This document shows, piece by piece, positions 61,801 to 64,000 of a stretch of 64,000 bases of DNA; positions within the stretch are counted from its first letter, which is position 1, and each line of letters begins with the position of its first letter. The stretch is from NCBI GenBank assembly GCA_029202545.1, contig CP119311.1:1860001-1924000 (forward strand), read 5' to 3'. The position numbers were made by a program, and so were the translations under genes. This DNA is from Candidatus Pseudobacter hemicellulosilyticus (GTDB taxonomy: Bacteria; Bacteroidota; Bacteroidia; Chitinophagales; Chitinophagaceae). The notes below the pieces were generated by a model that saw only the letters and a list, made by a program, of their open reading frames with translations, did not search any database and was not told the DNA's origin.

Positions 61801-62412
61801 GGAAAGCATGGCGGATTTCAGCTGATCATCCAGCTGGGTGCTCCAGGGTTCGGCAGCATAGTCCACGTAGCCGTCTACCAGCCATTTGGGCAGGTCCAGC
61901 AGGGCCTGGTTGGCGGCAAATTCACCGAGGTCGTCACCAAAGAGGATATTGTCCACCAGGATGCGGGCAATACCCTGGCGTACCTGTTTGCGCAGGTGTT
62001 CATGATCGCCGTTGAAATAAACGATCATTTTATTGTTCACCAGTTTGGTAATGCCGCCGGTAGTCTGCCAGTCGAGGCTCAGCCCGATATTGGACTGTTC
62101 CAGCTCATTGAAATTATTATAGATAACGATATTGGCGCGGCGTTGCAGGCCATACTCTACAAACTGTTCCAGGGCGGGCAGTTCTTTTTCAGCGATCTGG
62201 GCCACAAAATTAGCCATGGGCTGACCGTTCTCGTAGAAGTAGGTATTGAAGTTGGTAGATTGGTAGTATTGCCATTTGAACTTGCGGAATTGCACCCGGT
62301 TCTTGCCAAACTCAACTGCATTGACCTGCGCGGTCAGGTCTATAGAAAAAAGCACAGCCGAAACAAAGAGGAAAAATAATTTTGTCTTTGGCTTAATCTG
62401 GTGAAATTGCAT
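58900..62412 (-). CDS. TolB-propeller/outer-membrane-barrel protein with degenerate peptidase-MA-like domain
   Basis: 1170 residues. Signal peptide MQFHQIKPKTKLFFLFVSAVLFSIDLTAQ. N-terminal domain (about 30-300) follows a peptidase-MA layout: FYENGQPMANFVAQIAEKELPALEQFVEYGL and, at the place of the usual LPxWFxEGxAEY, LPKWLVDGYVDYAAEPW; but the HExxH helix reads RQGIARILVDN, so no zinc site. Then TolB/DPP4-like beta-propeller strands (about 330-600), a low-complexity linker with Asn/Gly/Pro/Thr (about 650-720), and a C-terminal bacterial-surface-antigen-type barrel (about 730-1170) ending in Phe. Likely outer-membrane; function unknown. Confidence 0.8.
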   Translation of the reverse strand: MQFHQIKPKTKLFFLFVSAVLFSIDLTAQVNAVEFGKNRVQFRKFKWQYYQSTNFNTYFYENGQPMANFVAQIAEKELPALEQFVEYGLQRRANIVIYNNFNELEQSNIGLSLDWQTTGGITKLVNNKMIVYFNGDHEHLRKQVRQGIARILVDNILFGDDLGEFAANQALLDLPKWLVDGYVDYAAEPWSTQLDDQLKSAMLSGDYKNFYQFAFEKPLLAGHGFWNYIAEKYKKENVTYFLYLARVYRNVNTASQRICKKKFKEVLREFMEETSEKYYKDIRGRRNQPKGTVSIVEEVTPNKNFIRFTANPAPRSMDYAVVEYIKGQYQVVLYNNMVDRKVLLSTGVRNNENEVNPNYPLLAWDGKGTRLACIYWKEGKVNLFIYDMVKRFKTIKQEIPHFEQIQDMKFGLTSNMLVLSAVRKGQSDIYVYDIEKDSYEQITNDIYADLDASFVAFPGKTGILFSSNRPSPHAPGGDTAIPSQHYNIFLADNYNRSEFRQITQLTHMKYGDARFPAQYNVSHFTFVSDETGVSNRFAGFFTTRRAGVDTVFLVGDEVLRNPDNLELDSTLKAWSKTEPDSMFVYSVTNDSSYVFPITNYQSGLQETKIAGDNGQISEVRQEGNLKFLYKLKIDENTLKRRNVNPKPTEYRKKTMTTAITAAAQEVQVRRPNTEPSGNNGFETGFETERRDTNRTAPPPVPSFETLLQGGNEEPAEESVLRKAKLFDYKLKFSVDNFSGGFNNDVLITRYQPFTGGLPITLQNGGAFNGMLKASIFDLFEDIRFTGAMRLPLIGGLGNGGGVSLGTGGASAYIPANQSLFNGGSEWFGRVDYLKHRLDYSLIYYRKTELGQVQGLTANPIPYEGKLVTNLFQGIVKYPLDRVRSIRISAGIRMDKVVVRDNDTFDPDALKFGDVNKQNFAISRVEWVHDDVIQKATNIWNGLRYKVFVDINGQINKPATSTPGVKPGRFGFNGGFDGRYYLPIYRNFIWAARAAGDFSWGNQKVVYYLGGVDGWMFPKYYQYPQPQDNSYAFQSLAVNLRGFKQNLTNGNNAVIINSEFRFPIFSTLINRPINNAFLRNFQITQFFDLGTAWNGSYNKLERPTQEVTDGQQPPTVIIKSKAGGIGPFAGGYGFGVRSMLLGYFLRLDAGWEMNGVFRGKPILQFAMGVDF

Positions 62413-62492
62413 AGCCTGTCTTTAATGTTTTAAAGTTAAAACAATCCGGCATACCGGAAAAAATTCTATTTGCTTTACACTCAATACGATCT

Positions 62493-63137
62493 ATGCTTAC
62501 TGTGAACGTTTTTACCTTCAGTCCCATCCAGGAGAATACCTATGTTATTTCCAATGAACGGGGGGATTGTATTATTGTGGACCCAGGCTGCTATTTTGAC
62601 CATGAACGCAATGAGCTGATGAGCTTTATCCAGGGCGAACGGCTTCGCCCTAAATATTTGTTAAATACCCACGGTCACCTGGACCATGTGTTCGGTGTCC
62701 AGTTCATTTATGAGACCTACGGGTTGAAACCGCACCTTCATCCCACGGAAAAGATCGTGTTTGACTATGCGCCTGTTTCGGCCACAAAGTACGGCTTATC
62801 TTTCCCGCATTATACCGGCGACCTGCTAAATTTACGCGAAGGTGATACGATACGGTTGGGTGAAGATGCGTTTACTGTCCTGTTTACACCCGGTCATTCC
62901 CCCGGCCACGTGGTCTTTTACTGCAAAGCACAGGCCTTTGTCATTGGAGGGGATGTCCTTTTCCGGGAAAGTATTGGCCGGACGGACCTGCCTGGCGGCG
63001 ATTACGCCACCCTGGAGCGCAGCATCCGGGAGCAGCTGTACACCCTGCCGGATGAAACCATTATCTACCCGGGTCATGGACCAGCCACTACCATTGGCCA
63101 TGAGAAAAAGCAGAATCCTTTTGTGAAAGAGGCCTGA
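62493..63137 (+). CDS. Metallo-beta-lactamase-fold hydrolase (glyoxalase II-like)
   Basis: 214 residues. Zinc motif LLNTHGHLDHVFG (HxHxDH), then His in FTPGHSPGHVVFYC, Asp in VIGGDVLFRESIGRTDLPGGDY and His in IYPGHGPATTIGHEK. Matches the short YcbL-type glyoxalase II proteins of cytoplasm that split thioesters. Substrate not certain. Transcribed divergently from the TolB/barrel gene. Confidence 0.93.
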   Translation: MLTVNVFTFSPIQENTYVISNERGDCIIVDPGCYFDHERNELMSFIQGERLRPKYLLNTHGHLDHVFGVQFIYETYGLKPHLHPTEKIVFDYAPVSATKYGLSFPHYTGDLLNLREGDTIRLGEDAFTVLFTPGHSPGHVVFYCKAQAFVIGGDVLFRESIGRTDLPGGDYATLERSIREQLYTLPDETIIYPGHGPATTIGHEKKQNPFVKEA

Positions 63138-63156
63138 GGCTGTCAGCAGCGTCCCA

Positions 63157-64000
63157 CTACCCATTGGCCGGCCTGGCTGCTCCCCCAAAATACTTGCCTA
63201 TCAGCGGCAGGCGCTGTATCTCCCTGCGTTCCACTTTGGCAATCAGCCAGGTGAACAGCCCCAGGAAGAGCAGGGACGAACCATAGTAGCAGATTTTGTA
63301 ATAGGAAGCCCCGGCCGGGAGGTTACGGGCAATGACCTCATGCAGGACATAAAATACCGTGCAGATCAGCAGGTAGGTGATCAGTTTCTTTTTGGGATAG
63401 GGGATGGGATAATGTTTCTGTCCCAGCACATAGCTGATCACCATCATAAATAGATAGCAGGTAAAAGTGGCCCATGCCGCGCCTGTATAGTGGAAACGCG
63501 GTATCAGGAGGATATTGAGCGCAACGGTGATCACGGCGCCCGCAATGGTGATATAGGCGCCCGTCATATTGCGGTTGGTGAGCTTGTACCAGACTGACAG
63601 GTTATAATAGATCCCCAGGAATACGCTGCCCATGGACAGGATGGGCACAATATGGATGCCCTGTGCATATTCCGGGTGCCTGGAGGCGATCAGCATTTTC
63701 CAGACATCCAGGAAAAGCGCTACCACCAGGAACATGAAGCAGCAGGCGATGACAAAGAACTTCATCACCCGGGCATACATTTTCTGGGCTCCATCATTCC
63801 TGGACTGGTTAAAAAAGAAAGGTTCGGCCGCCAGGCGGAAGATCTGGATGAAGATGGTGATCAGCACGGCCAGTTTATAGTTGGCGCCAAAGACCCCCAG
63901 CTCAAATTCCTTCTGCTGAAGCGGGGCATCCAGCACTTTCTGGTATACCAGCCGGCTCAGCATTTCATTGATCATACCGCCCAGCCCCACAATAGTGAGC
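63157..64000 (-). CDS. Polysaccharide flippase (Wzx/MATE-like), truncated at window edge
   Basis: The frame stays open to the window end, so the gene starts outside; about 281 C-terminal residues are visible. At least seven transmembrane helices, with FELGVFGANYKLAVLITIFIQIFRLAAEPFFFNQSRN typical of the oligosaccharide-flippase/polysaccharide-biosynthesis family. Moves lipid-linked saccharides across the inner membrane. Follows the MBL hydrolase in convergent orientation, with a 19-base gap. No glycosyltransferase is in view, so its pathway is unknown. Confidence 0.88.
   Translation of the reverse strand, partial: LTIVGLGGMINEMLSRLVYQKVLDAPLQQKEFELGVFGANYKLAVLITIFIQIFRLAAEPFFFNQSRNDGAQKMYARVMKFFVIACCFMFLVVALFLDVWKMLIASRHPEYAQGIHIVPILSMGSVFLGIYYNLSVWYKLTNRNMTGAYITIAGAVITVALNILLIPRFHYTGAAWATFTCYLFMMVISYVLGQKHYPIPYPKKKLITYLLICTVFYVLHEVIARNLPAGASYYKICYYGSSLLFLGLFTWLIAKVERREIQRLPLIGKYFGGAARPANG

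Overview
The window is a gene-dense chromosomal stretch of a Bacteroidota bacterium, most likely a member of the Chitinophagaceae. The reasons are: a gldB gliding-motility lipoprotein gene next to nadE; several putative promoters that fit the phylum's TTG-N19-TAnnTTTG pattern; an N-acyl-ornithine carbamoyltransferase instead of ordinary ArgF; a group II geranylgeranylglyceryl phosphate synthase; a DUF5686/carboxypeptidase-regulatory-domain protein; and many lipoproteins and outer-membrane proteins. No rRNA, tRNA, IS element, prophage or CRISPR array was seen. Gene content looks like ordinary core and lineage-specific chromosome, without an obvious island.

Layout. 1-6.2 kb: the end of scpA, convergent dxs, a LytS/LytTR-type two-component pair and a secreted M28 peptidase. 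6.4-6.7 kb: a small two-gene locus whose second member looks broken. 6.7-15.0 kb: a complete minus-strand arginine operon in the order acyltransferase, argG, argC, argD, carbamoyltransferase, argB, argE-like, argH, with palindromic candidate operators upstream. 15.4-18 kb: a lipoprotein hydrolase, GGGP synthase and a DUF2490 protein. 18.5-25.1 kb: B12-dependent ribonucleotide reductase (nrdJ) and a secreted GH2 beta-galactosidase. 25.1-30 kb: palindromic repeats and a four-gene minus-strand operon (FkbH-like HAD/glyceryltransferase, acyl carrier protein, MBOAT, SGNH-like) that matches the dlt D-alanylation system part for part but has FkbH in place of the adenylating enzyme. 30.2-37.7 kb: lipoproteins, a YcxB-like protein, gldB, nadE. 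37.9-42.7 kb: a short Bat/MoxR operon and rsgA. 42.8-46.1 kb: small lipoprotein, gamma-carbonic anhydrase, class III aminotransferase with an unusual tandem repeat at its 3' end, AEC transporter. 46.4-52.6 kb: a very large TraB/GumN-domain protein and a DUF5686 protein. 52.8-57.3 kb: two membrane-protein transcription units with a winged-helix regulator and a shared inverted-repeat operator, dgkA, and a divergent class I isoprenoid-synthase-like gene. 57.4-64 kb: M28 carboxypeptidase, a TolB-propeller/outer-membrane-barrel protein, a metallo-beta-lactamase-fold hydrolase and a truncated flippase gene.

The most interesting candidates for undescribed biology are the dlt-like FkbH-ACP-MBOAT-SGNH cassette (predicted to put a glyceryl or similar acyl group on a surface molecule), the class I isoprenoid-synthase-like gene overlapping dgkA, the carbamoyltransferase whose acyl-specificity position is Val rather than Pro or Glu, the three-copy palindromic repeat family, and the ACTTTG-N5-CAAAGT operator pair. 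All positions were read by eye; homology statements rest on motif recognition, not searches.
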